Origin: Channallabes apus
Taxonomy: Eukaryota > Chordata > Actinopteri > Siluriformes > Clariidae
Reading direction: 5' to 3'
Assembly (NCBI GenBank): GCA_030522415.1
Contig: CM060114.1
Location: 30,136,804 to 30,200,803, forward strand
DNA length: 64,000 nucleotides
Position numbers and translations under genes: made by a program. How positions within the stretch are numbered: position 1 is the stretch's first letter; every line of letters begins with the position of its first letter. This document shows positions 1 through 12,403 of the stretch, piece after piece. A model generated the notes under the pieces. The model did no database searches and had not been told where the DNA came from. It saw only the letters and a list, made by a program, of their open reading frames with translations.

Positions 1-748
1 CATTAGACTTTCATATATTTTAGATTCATTACACACAAACTGAAGTAGTTCAAGCCTTTTATTGTTTTAATATTGATGATTGTGGCATACAGCTCATGAA
101 AACCCAAAATCCCTATCTCAAAAAATTAGCATATCATGAAAAGGTTCTCTAAACGAGCTATTAACCTAATCATCTGAATCAACTAATTAACTCTAAACAC
201 CTACAAAAGATTTCTGAGGCTTTTAAAAACCCCCAGCCTGGTTCATTACTCAAAACCGCAATCATGGGTAAGACTGCCGACCTGACTGCTGTCCAGAAGG
301 CCATCATTGACACCCTCAAGCAAGAGGGTAAGACACAGAAAGACATTTTCTGAACGAATAGGCTGTTCCCAGAGTGCTGTATCAAGGCACCTCAGTGGGA
401 AGTCTGTGGGAAGGAAAAAGTGTGGCAGAAAACGCTGCACAACGAGAAGAGGTGACCGGGCCCTGAGGAAGATTGTGGAGAAGGACCGAGTCCAGACCTT
501 GGGGGACCTGCGGAAGCAGTGGACTGAGTCTGGAGTAGAAACATCCAGAGCCACCGTGTACAGGCGTGTGCAGGAAATGGGCTACAGGTTGCAAATTTTG
601 CATGTCATTCGGAAATCAAGGTGCCAGAGTCTGGAGGAAGACTGGGGAGAGGGAAATGCCAAAATGCCTGAAGTCCAGTGTCAAGTACCCACAGTCAGAA
701 AATAATGAACTTTATCACAATATGAAAATTTTTTGAGAAGGACCTGTA
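1..748 (+). mobile_element. Tc1-like transposon, internally deleted and frameshifted (left end cut by window)
   Basis: From 264 the frame reads MGKTADLTAVQKAIIDTLKQ, a typical Tc1 N-terminus. An extra T near 346 breaks it, and the helix-turn-helix continues in another frame (ERIGCSQSAVSRHLSGKSVG). The reading then jumps from GYRL to a later transposase part, so the DDE core is deleted. The right terminus (TTTTTTGAGAAGGACCTGTA) ends at 746 with a TA. Non-autonomous. Confidence 0.75.
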
Positions 749-767
749 TACCAAAAACCTTTTTCCA

Positions 768-771
768 ATTG

Positions 772-802
<31 letters not shown>

Positions 803-892
803 GGAAAATGTTTTTGTCTGATGAAAGTCAGTAACTTGACCCTTCTGCAATTTTTGGTTTTGCACTGTACAGTATATGCAGTAATATATACA

Positions 893-940
<48 letters not shown>
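768..940. repeat. AT microsatellites around an AT-rich spacer
   Basis: (TA)n at 772-797 and 896-938. The flanks of the first tract, ccaattgta and ttggaaaa, resemble an inverted pair. Confidence 0.85.
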
Positions 941-944
<4 letters not shown>

Positions 945-1470
945 TACCGTTCAAAAGTTTTAGATCACTTGCAAATTTCTTTGTTTTTGTTTAGTGATTT
1001 ATTTTCTACATTCTACAACAATACTGGGGATTTCAAAACTATAAAATAACACATATGGGATTGTCAAGTGCATTTGCAAAATCCGTCAAGCACCATAATG
1101 AAACTGGCTCTCATGAAGGCCGTCCCAGGAGGACGAGACAGGACACTAAAGAGACTCGTCTACCGACTGTGAAAAACACCCAAAGAAAGACGCCCAGGGT
1201 CGCTGCTCATCTGCGTGAACGTGCATTAGGCATGCTGCAGGGAGGCATGAGGACTGCTGATGTGGCTATAGGGCAATAAATCACCATGTCCGCACTGTGA
1301 GACGCCTAAGACGGCGCTACAGGGAGACAGGAAGGACAGCTGATCATCCTCGCAGTGGAAGACCACGTGTAACAACACCTGCACAGGATGGGTACATCCG
1401 AATATCACACCTGCGTGACAGGTACAGGATGGTCACAACAACTGCCCGAGTCACACCAGGAACACACAAA
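940..1470 (+). mobile_element. Two fused Tc1-like transposon fragments
   Basis: 940-1170 starts with a terminal-repeat-like sequence (ACTACCGTTCAAAAGTTTTA) and an N-terminal fragment SSAFAKSVKHHNETGSHEG. From about 1207 a different Tc1 family follows (LRERALGMLQGGMRTADVA, then VRRLRRRYRETGRTADHPRS to TARVTPGTHK, with one frame shift near 1275). Neither part has a DDE core. Confidence 0.7.
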
Positions 1471-1482
1471 TTCTTTTTTTGT

Positions 1483-1502
1483 AATATATATATATATATA
1501 TA
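1483..1502. repeat. AT microsatellite
   Basis: (TA)n directly after the transposon fragment. The stretch 1503-2100 shows nothing recognisable. Confidence 0.8.
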
Positions 1503-2104
1503 GATTATTGTCCAATGCATTATTAAAACCTGGAAGGGTGGTGCCGTAGCCAGGCAATAGATCTGTCTATTGTCAAGCTAAAAAAAATCAGTTGTGTCAA
1601 AACCACTTAAATTATTAGTTACTTAAACAAGTTTAACTAGCTGTTTAGCAAATCTATCCTTATTTCTTCCTCTTCCTGACTAGCATAAAGCAACTAAAGA
1701 TTCTCTGTATGAAAATCATGACCAGCTAACCAATTAAAATTTAAAGCTTGTTAAATAGGCTGAACTGGTTGGATATCCTCTTTAGGTTTTCACAAATTTT
1801 TGATCACAAAGACTGTTGTTTGGGTTCCTACACTTCCTGAACCTTGGGTTCTTGCCGTTAACTTTGATTTGACTGACATTTGAATTAATATTTCACTGAA
1901 GCATGACTAGTTATTTAGTAACATCATCATAAGAGGGGTGTTCTTTATTCAAATTCCATGTGAATAAAGGCATGAATTTGATTGACATTTACAGGAGACT
2001 TCACCCAATGCACATCAATGAAACCAAAGTCGAACATTTAAAATTATGAAAACGTTTTAAAGAAGGTTGTCAAGGTGGCTTTAAGCCCACTTCGGTTGTT
2101 CTCT

Positions 2105-2453
2105 TGAACATATTGTACTGCAAGTGGAACGCCTGATCCTTGAACATCAATGGATAACTTGCAGAAGAAACGCATCTGTCTGAGTAAACTGTACACACTC
2201 ATTCACCAACACCATTTGCATATTACAGGAACTCGGCTGGGAGTTACTGCCACATCCCCCGTACAGTCCTGACCTCACTCCGAGACACTTCCACATATTT
2301 GAACCATGATGGTATGTGAGCACTAATGAAACACTGGGGTAAGTGCATTAGTGTTGAAGGGGACTATATAGAGAAATAAAGCGGGGATTTACTCTCATAA
2401 CTCTATTCCCTTATTCTACATTATCAAAAGTCCTGGCTTGACCTGAACACTTC
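2105..2453 (+). mobile_element. mariner-like (SETMAR-type transposase) remnant
   Basis: Shares GGAACGCCTGATCCTT, the attcaccaacacc block and the GVTATSP-type coding segment with the copy at 22370-22746. It ends with the degenerate terminus aaaagtcctggcttgacctg. Heavily mutated. Confidence 0.6.
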
Positions 2454-2639
2454 TCATTTATGGCAAAATTATTAATTGATTATATGTTATTTGGCTCTCC
2501 TGCCTGGTTGGAACATGGTGAGACTGAATTAAGCTTATGGACATCAGGAGAACAGAAAGTGAAAGCAGATAGCACTATAGCTTGAATTCACGATCGATCT
2601 TGAGACCCTGGAGCTGTAAGGCTCCAATCCTAGCCACTG

Positions 2640-2757
2640 TGCCAAGTCACCACTCACTCACCATCTATACCCCCCTGTCCTGGATACAGGGTCGCAGGCG
2701 GCCTATCCCAGGACCATGAGGCAGGGTACACCCTGGAACGAGAGCCAATCCATGACT
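2640..2757 (-). repeat. tRNA-derived SINE, tail half (split by Tc1 insertion)
   Basis: The core cctggatacagggtcgcagg...gcctatcccagg...gtacaccctgg ends at gccaatccat, where Tc1 sequence begins. The missing head half resumes at 4137. Confidence 0.7.
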
Positions 2758-4136
<1,379 letters not shown>

Positions 4137-4290
4137 CATACACTCAACCTCCCACTCATTAGCCTAATCTGCATTTCTTGGGACGAAACGAGAGTACCTG
4201 GAGGAAACCCACCAAGCACGGGGAGAACATGCAAACTCCGTCCACACACAACTCGAGACAGGAATTGAACCCGGACCCGAAAGGTGAAAA
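4137..4290 (-). repeat. tRNA-derived SINE, head half
   Basis: Contains cctggaggaaacccaccaag and aattgaacccgga. The latter is the reverse complement of a pol III B box, so the tRNA-like head is on the minus strand. Confidence 0.7.
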
Positions 4291-5915
4291 TTCTTATTAC
4301 TTCCACAGAAAACTAAACTTTCTCCAGTCTATTCTGGTTCAGTTTCCTGGGTTTTTGATGCAACTCATTTAAATACTTTCCCTTATTTGGATTTAAACCA
4401 TCTCTAAAGGATAAGCTTACAAGGAGAGAACTACTTCCTGTTTCCTTTGTGCGTTTGCTTTATGGTCCTGCTCAATGGAGTTCTGCTCAATTGGTAGTAA
4501 TAGTAAAATACAGGACTGAAAAACAATGAAAAGTGCCATATTTGGAAATGTTTTAAATTACTGCATTACACTGGATATTCTAGATTGTTTAATTAAAATG
4601 ACTTTGATGGAGGTCTCGGTCAGGATGTAGCCTTGTCAAGTCAGCTATGGATCAATTATAAGGACACTTCCTGTTCAGCCCTTTGCAGTGGTTTTCCATT
4701 GACCAAGCCCTTTCATTTTTATGGCTCACACATCAATCCGTCACTGTGGCATTTCCTGTCCTTGTCATGCGCCTCTGAAGGATGGCGAGTGGAAGGGTTG
4801 ATTGACTTTGCGTAGGATAACACTACAGTACCTACAGTATATTTGGTAACTTGATGGACTGTGGTCTATTTATAGCTTGTTCTTTCTAGATTGGAGGCAT
4901 GACTGGTGTCTCACAGTCCTTGACAATTCTTTAATATTATTTTATTTCAATCCAGGATATAAGTTTTTTCCATAAAACTTAAAAATCATAAGATGACACC
5001 TCCCCCTTTAAAAACAAACCACTTTATTGGTAATCACCAACAATTACCCAGCTATTAGACAAAGTGTAACCCACACTTGCGTGCGTCAAGCAAAGTCAAC
5101 CAAGTATAGGAAAGCATCGAACATATGAGTAAACTGATACTACAGTATGTAAGTCTATGCAATATGAAAACTTAACTAAATCACATTGCATTATGATAAA
5201 TAAATGTATCAATTGATCACAAGGCTCATCCTGTTTGGCCCGAATGGCGTAGATTCGATCGTGTCAAAAACAGATCTCACCGTCTCTTCACAACAACGTT
5301 TCCAGATTCTGTTGAAGTTTCACCAGTCAGCTTTCCATTCAAGTGTAGTCCAACATCATTGCAGACTCTGGTACATACTCCACTTATGCCGTACCCATAC
5401 GGTGCTCCATGTAACGTTCAATCGTTAATTTCTTTCCTATTGTGAATTAGAATAGCTCAACAGAAATGGCGTCTGTTGTAGTCTCTATCATGTACTTTGT
5501 TCGGTGATCTCTGAGGCAAACTCCATCCGTTTGTCCTGCGCAGGTGTACACCTACAGTATGTGTATGCGCAGGAGGGGTTGATGGCCTTGCTCGGGGTAA
5601 TAAATGTGGAGTTTTTATGGCCTGGATTAGATTGGAACGAACTATGCAGTGGAAATCCTGGTGGTAAGAGTTGCTTATCTAAGTCTGGTCTTATAAAGCA
5701 AACAGAGCCATGACATCTCAGAGATACAGCCTGTCTCGGATCTGTCTAATGAAGCAGCACGGCTCCTGTAGACAATAGTTATGGGTGCAGAAACGTCCAT
5801 CTATTCAACCAAGAACAACAATATTTTATGAGTCTTTTATGAATAAAGTAATGTTCAATAGCAATAGTTGTCTTATTGACCCAGACCTCTTAGATTTGAT
5901 CTCACTAAATTTGCA
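4291..5915. other. No recognisable feature
   Basis: AT-rich single-copy-looking sequence with only short, unsupported open frames. Nothing was identified in it. Confidence 0.6.
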
Positions 5916-5919
5916 AATG

Positions 5920-6590
5920 ATATACCAATCAGTCATAACATTAACACATAGTAACATTAACACTGATTATCAATTCAATACAAGTAAACTGGTGACAGGA
6001 TCATGAGCACCCATGGCTCATTTAAAGTATGTCTGCAGGGAGCAATGGCTAGCCTGTCTGGTCCGATGGCACAGAAAAGCCAATGCAGCACAAGTCTTTG
6101 AAGAAATGTCAATCATGGCCATAAAAGATCCACCAGAGCAGTACAGCAGACCACTCATGGGGCCTGCCAGGCTGCCAGGCAAAGAGCCCACACCACCCAT
6201 CCGGCTTCCAAACTCCCCAGATCACTATCGGATGGAGCACCAAATCCAATCCATGGAGACCCCACCCAGCACCGCACAGCATCCAAAGCCATTATGATTA
6301 CTGATAGGCAAAGTGAATACTATTGATTATCTTGTTACAGTACAGTGGAAGTGGCTGGGCTGAATTAGGTAGAGGACTAAGGGACTAGGTCAGAGCGACT
6401 CCAAAAGTGATCCAAGATCGGAAAACTGGTGAACCATTGGCAGGGTGGTCAAGGCTCATTGATGCGCATAGGGAGTGAAGGCTGGTCCTTGTCTCCTGAT
6501 CCAATTGAAGAGCTGGTTAATGCTGGTTCCAATAGAAAGGAGAACACACAGAACACACAGGACATCGTGTGAAGTGAAGAAAAACAAATA
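5920..6590 (+). mobile_element. Rearranged Tc1-like remnant
   Basis: Begins with a decayed terminus (accaatcagtcataacatta) of the fish Tc1 family ending in CTGATCAGCCATAACATTA. 6013-6300 resembles the transposase C-terminal coding part. 6430-6550 resembles its middle (aaggctcattgatgcgca, gaagagctggttaatgctgg). The order is scrambled and frames are broken. Confidence 0.5.
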
Positions 6591-6591
6591 T

Positions 6592-7838
6592 TACCGTGTT
6601 CAAAAAAATAGCAGTGTGGAGTTCAATTAGAGAGGTAAATTATTCTGTGAAAAACAAGTTCCTCTTATTTAAGGATAAATGCAGAAAAGGTTGTCCTGTG
6701 AAAATCAGAGTAAAACGGGTCGTCCAGACATTGTTCAGAAGAACAGCGTACTTTAATTCAAAAGTTGATTTGAGATGGAAAACATCCAAAGAAGTGCATA
6801 AAATGATCGGCTGCTCTGCTAAAATGATCCCAAATAATGTTTAAGCTTTAAAATGGAGACCAAAACCAGAAAGATGTGGAATAAAACAGAAAACTACCAT
6901 TCGAATGGATCGAAGAATAACTAAATTGTTACCTGTTAGTACTGTTACTATTAGAAGACGTCTATGTGAAGTCAAGCTATTAGCAAGAAGCCCAAAGAAC
7001 ACATTGACTGGCCTAAAGAGAAATGGTGCAATATTTTGTGGACTGATGAAAGCGAGATTGTTCTTTTTGGGTCTAGAGGCCGCAGAGAGTTTGTCAGGCC
7101 CCCAAACACTGAATTCAAGCCACAGTACACTGTGAAGACACTGAAGCATGGAGGCACAAGCATCATGATATGGGGATGTAGCTTCTCGTACTATGGTGTT
7201 GGGCCGATTTATCACATTTCAGGGATCATGGATCAATTTGAGTCCATCAGAATACTTAGAGGTCATGTTGCCTTATGCTGAAGAGGAAATGCCCTTGAAA
7301 TGGGTGTTTCAACAAGACAACGACCCCAAACACACCAGTAAGCGAGCAGCATCTTGGTTCCAGACCAACAAGATTAACGTTATGGAGCGTCCAGCCCGAT
7401 CCCCAGATCCTAATCCAATAGAAAACTTGTGGGCTGACATTATAAATGCTGTTTCTGAGGCAAAATCAAGAAATGCAGAGGAACTGTGGCGTGTAGTATA
7501 ATTGTCAAAGATGTGAAGCAGTTCTCAGAAACCGGGTTATACAACTAAATATTAGTTCAAAGACGCACAAGAAAGATTAAACTTCAAGCATTTTAGTTTA
7601 AACAGAAAATTCATCACTTTATAAAGATGAATGATGACACTGCTATTTTAACCCTTTCAGGCTCAAATTACGTTTTGAGGATTTGAGATATTGGATTTGG
7701 ATCCCATATTGTTTTTGTTGTTGATCTGCCACTGAAAAGCACTTTGTTACATTGTTTAGGTAGTTACAAATCTAGTTGCAAATCTGCAACGCCTGCTTTG
7801 AGAGGGTTAATATTTGTTTTTCTTCACGTACATTAAAC
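6592..7838 (+). mobile_element. Tc1-like transposon, frameshifted, with a small insert near its right end
   Basis: Left terminus accgtgttcaaaaaaatagcag at 6594. Transposase segments in shifting frames: MWTDESEIVLFG with KHGGTSIMIWG (7036-7200) and [20 protein letters not shown] to PARSPDPNPIENLW (7298-7436). These cover all three DDE positions. Right terminus parts actgctatttt (7639-7649) and aatatttgtttttcttcac (7809-7827) mirror the left end but are separated by a 163-bp insert. Confidence 0.75.
7648..7810. mobile_element. Small piggyBac-like MITE inside the Tc1 right end
   Basis: Flanked by TTAA on both sides (7648-7651, 7807-7810) with short inverted ends CCCTTTCAGG and CCCTCTCAAA (reverse strand). 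TTAA targets and CCCT ends are typical of piggyBac derivatives. Confidence 0.5.
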
Positions 7839-7944
7839 TAATAATACATGTAGCACATTTTTCTTCATGTTGTGATTCAGAATAGAATGTGCAGGGGGTC
7901 CAATGCATTCATGTGATTTAAATTAAAGGTTATTATATGGTATT

Positions 7945-7975
7945 TTCAACACCACTGCTATTATTTTGAACTGTA
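7945..7975. mobile_element. Solo Tc1-type terminus
   Basis: accactgctattattttgaactgta, the reverse complement of a Tc1 end closely related to the 6594 terminus, ending in TA. Its partner end was not found. Confidence 0.45.
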
Positions 7976-8187
7976 CAATCCGCACATCCGCATCATAACT
8001 GGTTGACACAGCAGTGGAAGTAGGTGGCCTGTTTTCTTTTACATAATGTAGATGGCATGTTAGTTGTTTTCCTGGGGGAACCTTGAATCCTGCCTTTCAT
8101 GTGGATGTAACTTTGACACACACGACCTACCTACACATACTGTTCTCAGTTAGTACAGTTTATCTAATCTATATTTTAACCCATTTG

Positions 8188-8246
8188 AATGTGGAGCAAA
8201 AAGTTGCCCTCTTGCATTTAACTCTTGCAACTTTTTGCTCCACATT
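8188..8246. repeat. Perfect 20-bp inverted repeat with 19-nt loop
   Basis: Left arm aatgtggagcaaaaagttgc (8188-8207), right arm its exact reverse complement (8227-8246). Confidence 0.9.
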
Positions 8247-8925
8247 TACAAAGAGACACAGAACACTTTTCTTCTGGTTAACATCAGATCAAAATATAAA
8301 ACACAGATAAATTAATCCCATCAAGTTATGTGCTGGAAAATACTTTATGTTCTGCCAGAGCTAGTTTCCCTTAGTTTCCATAAAACTCCAGGGCCCACAG
8401 CATATGAACTGTCCCTCCTAACTGCAATATAATGTGAGTAGTGATGTGTGAGCCTGTAGGCCTGGTATGGAAATGCTTGGTTCTTTGCTTGATTTCATAT
8501 TATAATAAATAATGCAGTTGCAAAACCCTTCAGGAAGAAAGGGTTATCCCCTTCATTGTGTTGTTGCAGCAATGCAGAACAGGCAGAATGCTTGGCTGCT
8601 TACCCCAGAGGAATTGCGAGAGTTTTGTTGCCAACAAATAAACCCAAAAACTAATAAAGATTTGTTGAGGCATGACAATGGTTCCAGGTCATGCTTCACT
8701 GAATGCACAGAGGCATATCCAAAAATACAGTTTCTTACAGATTAATTGTGGCCAAGTCTAAGAAACCTGCATAATCTGGAATCTCACAACTACTAGGGAA
8801 TGAACAACTACAATTTTTCTACAAAGATTGGAACTGGTTAGGGAATCTTACATTTTAGTGCATTTACAGTAAATGCATTAGTTCACCAGAGTCTATGCAT
8901 ACAGTATAATGGCCCAGATTTAGTC
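8247..8925. other. No recognisable feature
   Basis: Contains an open frame of about 77 codons at 8512-8745 without recognisable similarity or splice context. Probably not coding. Confidence 0.5.
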
Positions 8926-9060
8926 ATGGGTTACTCACTCATTCATTCTCTTGATTCATTCGCTTATCCTGTACAGGGTCGTGGGAAAGCTAAAGCCTAT
9001 CCCATGAACAAGGGTACACGCTGGACCGTGTTCCAGTCCATCCATCACGGGGAAGAAAGG
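8926..9060 (-). repeat. SINE tail fragment
   Basis: attcattctcttgattcatt, cgcttatcctgtacagggtc and the gcctatccca...gtacacgctgg core. The tRNA-like head is missing. Confidence 0.6.
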
Positions 9061-10150
9061 AAGGAAGTAGAGCAGATTGTTACATGTGTAACAGTGGTAA
9101 GGCTGCTTTCACACTAAGCACAATTGACTTGTATTCACTTTCCATCGATCACATTATCAGTATTGTTCCGTACATGAGAACACTTGCATATTTACGCAAG
9201 GCAGCATTGGCGAATGACCGGTTTAAAAAAAAAGAAAAAAAAAAAAGAACTGCTTGTATGGAAGTTCTGCTGGTGTGTGTTAGCATGGAGGCTTCACTTG
9301 GGTTTTCTGATACATCATGCAGAACCAAAGTTATCATTACATTTAAAAGATAAATTGTACTGCTACCGGAATGTGGGAATGTCGTAACAAAAAAGTTTAA
9401 AGTGCAAAAAACACGTGATCTTATGCATCTGTGCAACTTCTTTGCCTGTATGATTAATTTTTTATAATTTTTGCTCAGTGATGTACATCATATTGCCTAG
9501 GTTGTCCTGAAAAAAAGGACACAGAAGGTCACTCTATACTGCTCAATCCTGACCCCTAGACATATTTATTAAAGCACAGTCATGTAAAAATGCCTAAAAT
9601 GCTGATTTTAAGAGCTATGTGGTCTGACAAGTGCAATCTTTGTACACCAAAAAGGGGATTAGTTCTTAATGTTTTTAATTCGCCTTATTCTTCACATATG
9701 TGTAGATGGAGGAGAGGGTTTGTAGGATGGATCTCTGAAATGTAAAATTAATACAAATATTAAATAAATCAAAATATTGTTTTAAAATTCAGATGCATTT
9801 GATGTTTGTTGTATGTAGTAGACTTGCATACTGTACAACTTAACTTTAGGGTTATATTTACCAGGATCTGTGTCCCAGCCTACAGTGTGAGAGCATCACA
9901 GGCCCACCTTGGGTCACCACTTGCAGCCCGGTAAGACTACACGTGAGGCCATGGTCATGGCAAGGAGAAATGCACATCAGAGTCCTTACTAGTTCAACTG
10001 TACAACTAAAGGAAACAGCACTCAAGTTAAAAATGTATGAAAGTGGTAGTTGTAAAGGCAGACGAGCGAATACTTTTGGCAATATACAGTAGTGTACAGG
10101 AAGAAGCTGAAATACAGTATATTTGGCTTTCCTTTGACAGACACGTAGAC
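9061..10150. other. Gene-free stretch downstream of rab3ip
   Basis: AT-rich. A 155-codon open frame on the minus strand (9858-10325) has no recognisable domain and overlaps the rab3ip 3' flank, so it is not called as a gene. Confidence 0.5.
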
Positions 10151-10170
10151 AAATCATGGAGGTATACAAT

Positions 10171-10176
10171 TTTATT
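10171..10176 (-). other. Candidate poly(A) signal of rab3ip
   Basis: AATAAA on the minus strand about 520 bp past the stop codon, followed by a GT-rich stretch. This would give a short 3' UTR (10697 to about 10150). Other TTTATT words further left cannot be excluded. Confidence 0.35.
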
Positions 10177-10697
10177 CGGTGTTCCAGAAAGGCACTAAAA
10201 AAACAAAATGGGGAAAGAGTGATGAATGAGATTTGGAAGAAAATACACGAACTGATAAGACGGTTCCAAGATAAACAGATGTACAGCACATTCCACACAC
10301 AGAACAGCACAGCAACACGCCGCAAGCTAATTTGTTTGTTTTTTGAATGAACTGAAATCGAGTTGATCGGTCGGGGTAAAAGCCTTTCTTTTCTTCACTA
10401 GAATCCAAACCGGTATTGACTCCTGTTATTCTCCTTCATGTGGCGATCGACACACCAACTGGAATCAGGTCATCGGTACTTCAGCAGCATATGTACTTTA
10501 AATAGGAAAGGATCTGAAAACATAAGACGGCTAATCACACACGCATACACGCACACACACACACACACAGTGCTGGAGTGTTGAGGTGTGAGGAAAGACA
10601 CTGGTCCCGGGTGATGTCTCTTCGGTAACTGCAGAACCCTCCTCTCGAGTACGGCATGTTCCTCAGAGACGAGCGTTCCTCTTCCGGTGCTGAGCGA

Positions 10698-10780
10698 TCA
10701 CAGTTCGTCTTTGTAGTAACCCAGCTTGGCGTACGACATCTCCTTCCGTAGCTGCATCACCTCCCAGAACATTTGCTCAG
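10698..10780 (-). CDS. rab3ip: rab3ip coding exon 10 (residues 410-436, stop)
   Basis: TTTTTAG|CTGAG acceptor. It encodes (A)[19 protein letters not shown] then GYYKDEL and TGA at 10700-10698. The ending corresponds to AKLGYFKEEL of mammalian Rabin8, so the C-terminus is complete. Confidence 0.95.
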
Positions 10781-12359
10781 CTAAAAACAACAACAACAAC
10801 AACACCTTAGATATTGATCACATGATTAATGAAGTGTGTGGAACTCTGGACAAGAGGTCTGAGATTAATATTTAAAAACAAATATTACATTTCATTCCTC
10901 TTATAATAAATAGTAAGCAATCACAAAACAATGTAAGAACTACGGTATAGTACACTATCGGAGTGTGTGTATAATTATATGTGTAATATCGCTCGGACAG
11001 TAGTTTCCGCTGTGATGAAACTCAGAGTAATAAGAAAAATATTTTGAAAGAGTCTGACGTGGCACAGGTTTTATGCCAGATGTCCTTCCTGTCGCAACCC
11101 TCCATAATTTGGGGCCGAGGTGGCTCAGTGTATTAACGCTTTCAGTTCCTGATCAGAAGGTCGCCGGTTCAAGCCCCAGCTCCAACATGTTGCTGCTGTT
11201 TGGCCCTTGAGCAACAGAGGCAACGTATCATTGGTTGACCCTACGCTCTGATCCAGGCTTCCTAACAAGTCCAAGCTGAGATGTGCAAAGAGAAGACTTT
11301 CACTGCGCAGTAACGTACAACGGTACCTCGGCACATTAATTTAATCTGTTCTTAAGGCGAAAGTTTGTATTTTCCCATAGGGAATAATGTAAATGCAGAT
11401 AATCTGTTTCAAAAATATCACCAATTTCAAACCTTATAATCCTATTTTTGCATCTAAAAACAATCGAAACACTTAGAAAAGACACGGAAATTGAAGAAAA
11501 TATTAAATAAACAGACATTAAACCTTAATTCATGATTCCTCTTGGCACCGGCTGGTTTAAAAATGAAACTGAAATCAACTTTCTTTTTCTTCTTTCTACC
11601 GTCCTTGCTAACATTCTTGGGACACATTGTCCTTTCTCTTCACTAAATTGCACGAAATGCCAAAAACCCCACAAAAACCTGTTAGTTAAGTTAACGGCTT
11701 TGCTTGGCTAAACAAATTTCAAAAGGCTCCAGGATGTACGCGCAACTTAGCCGACATTCGTTTCGACTCGGTTCGGTTGCTCTTATGCCGAAGATGCTTC
11801 GTATGCTGAGGTAAACGTCTTGTAAAATTTCAGACCTTAAGGCAAACATTTGTGAGGCGGGGCGTTCATATGCCGATGTCCCACTATATAGGAAAGAAAT
11901 AAGGACTTAACATGAAGACTTAAATCAACTGTGTTTTTCACTAGCACTTGATGGCTGAGGTCGTTTCCCCTCACCAGGTACTGAACCCTGGCCACTACCA
12001 CTAGAGTTAACCAGGGAATTTCAAACATTAAATGGTTTAAAAGTTTGGTTTAAATGTTGTTGAATATTCTCTCTGTGTTACATTCTGGGGGAAAAGGAAA
12101 TAAAAAAAACTGTTTGCCAGACCAAGTGCTGCTCTACAGCTCAGACTGCAGAATTGCGAGTGAATGTGGGTGTGATGTCGGTTCTGCTCACCGTCCTGCT
12201 GCTTGACCAGTCCTTGGTGGATGTAGCGAATGTAGGTAAAGAAGTTACAGACGGAGGTGATCTAGGATAAGAAAGCAGAGGTTAACTGGATTTCAGCAAC
12301 CGAAAGCTGGATGAACATTTAATTTCCGACAGGCTCTGCCTCTTTATCAGTCTGCAGCA

Positions 12360-12403
<44 letters not shown>

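Noticed and set aside
9858..10325. 155-codon minus-strand frame
   Set aside because: No domain or splice structure; it lies in the rab3ip 3' flank/UTR and is AT/Cys-rich in the way of random translation.
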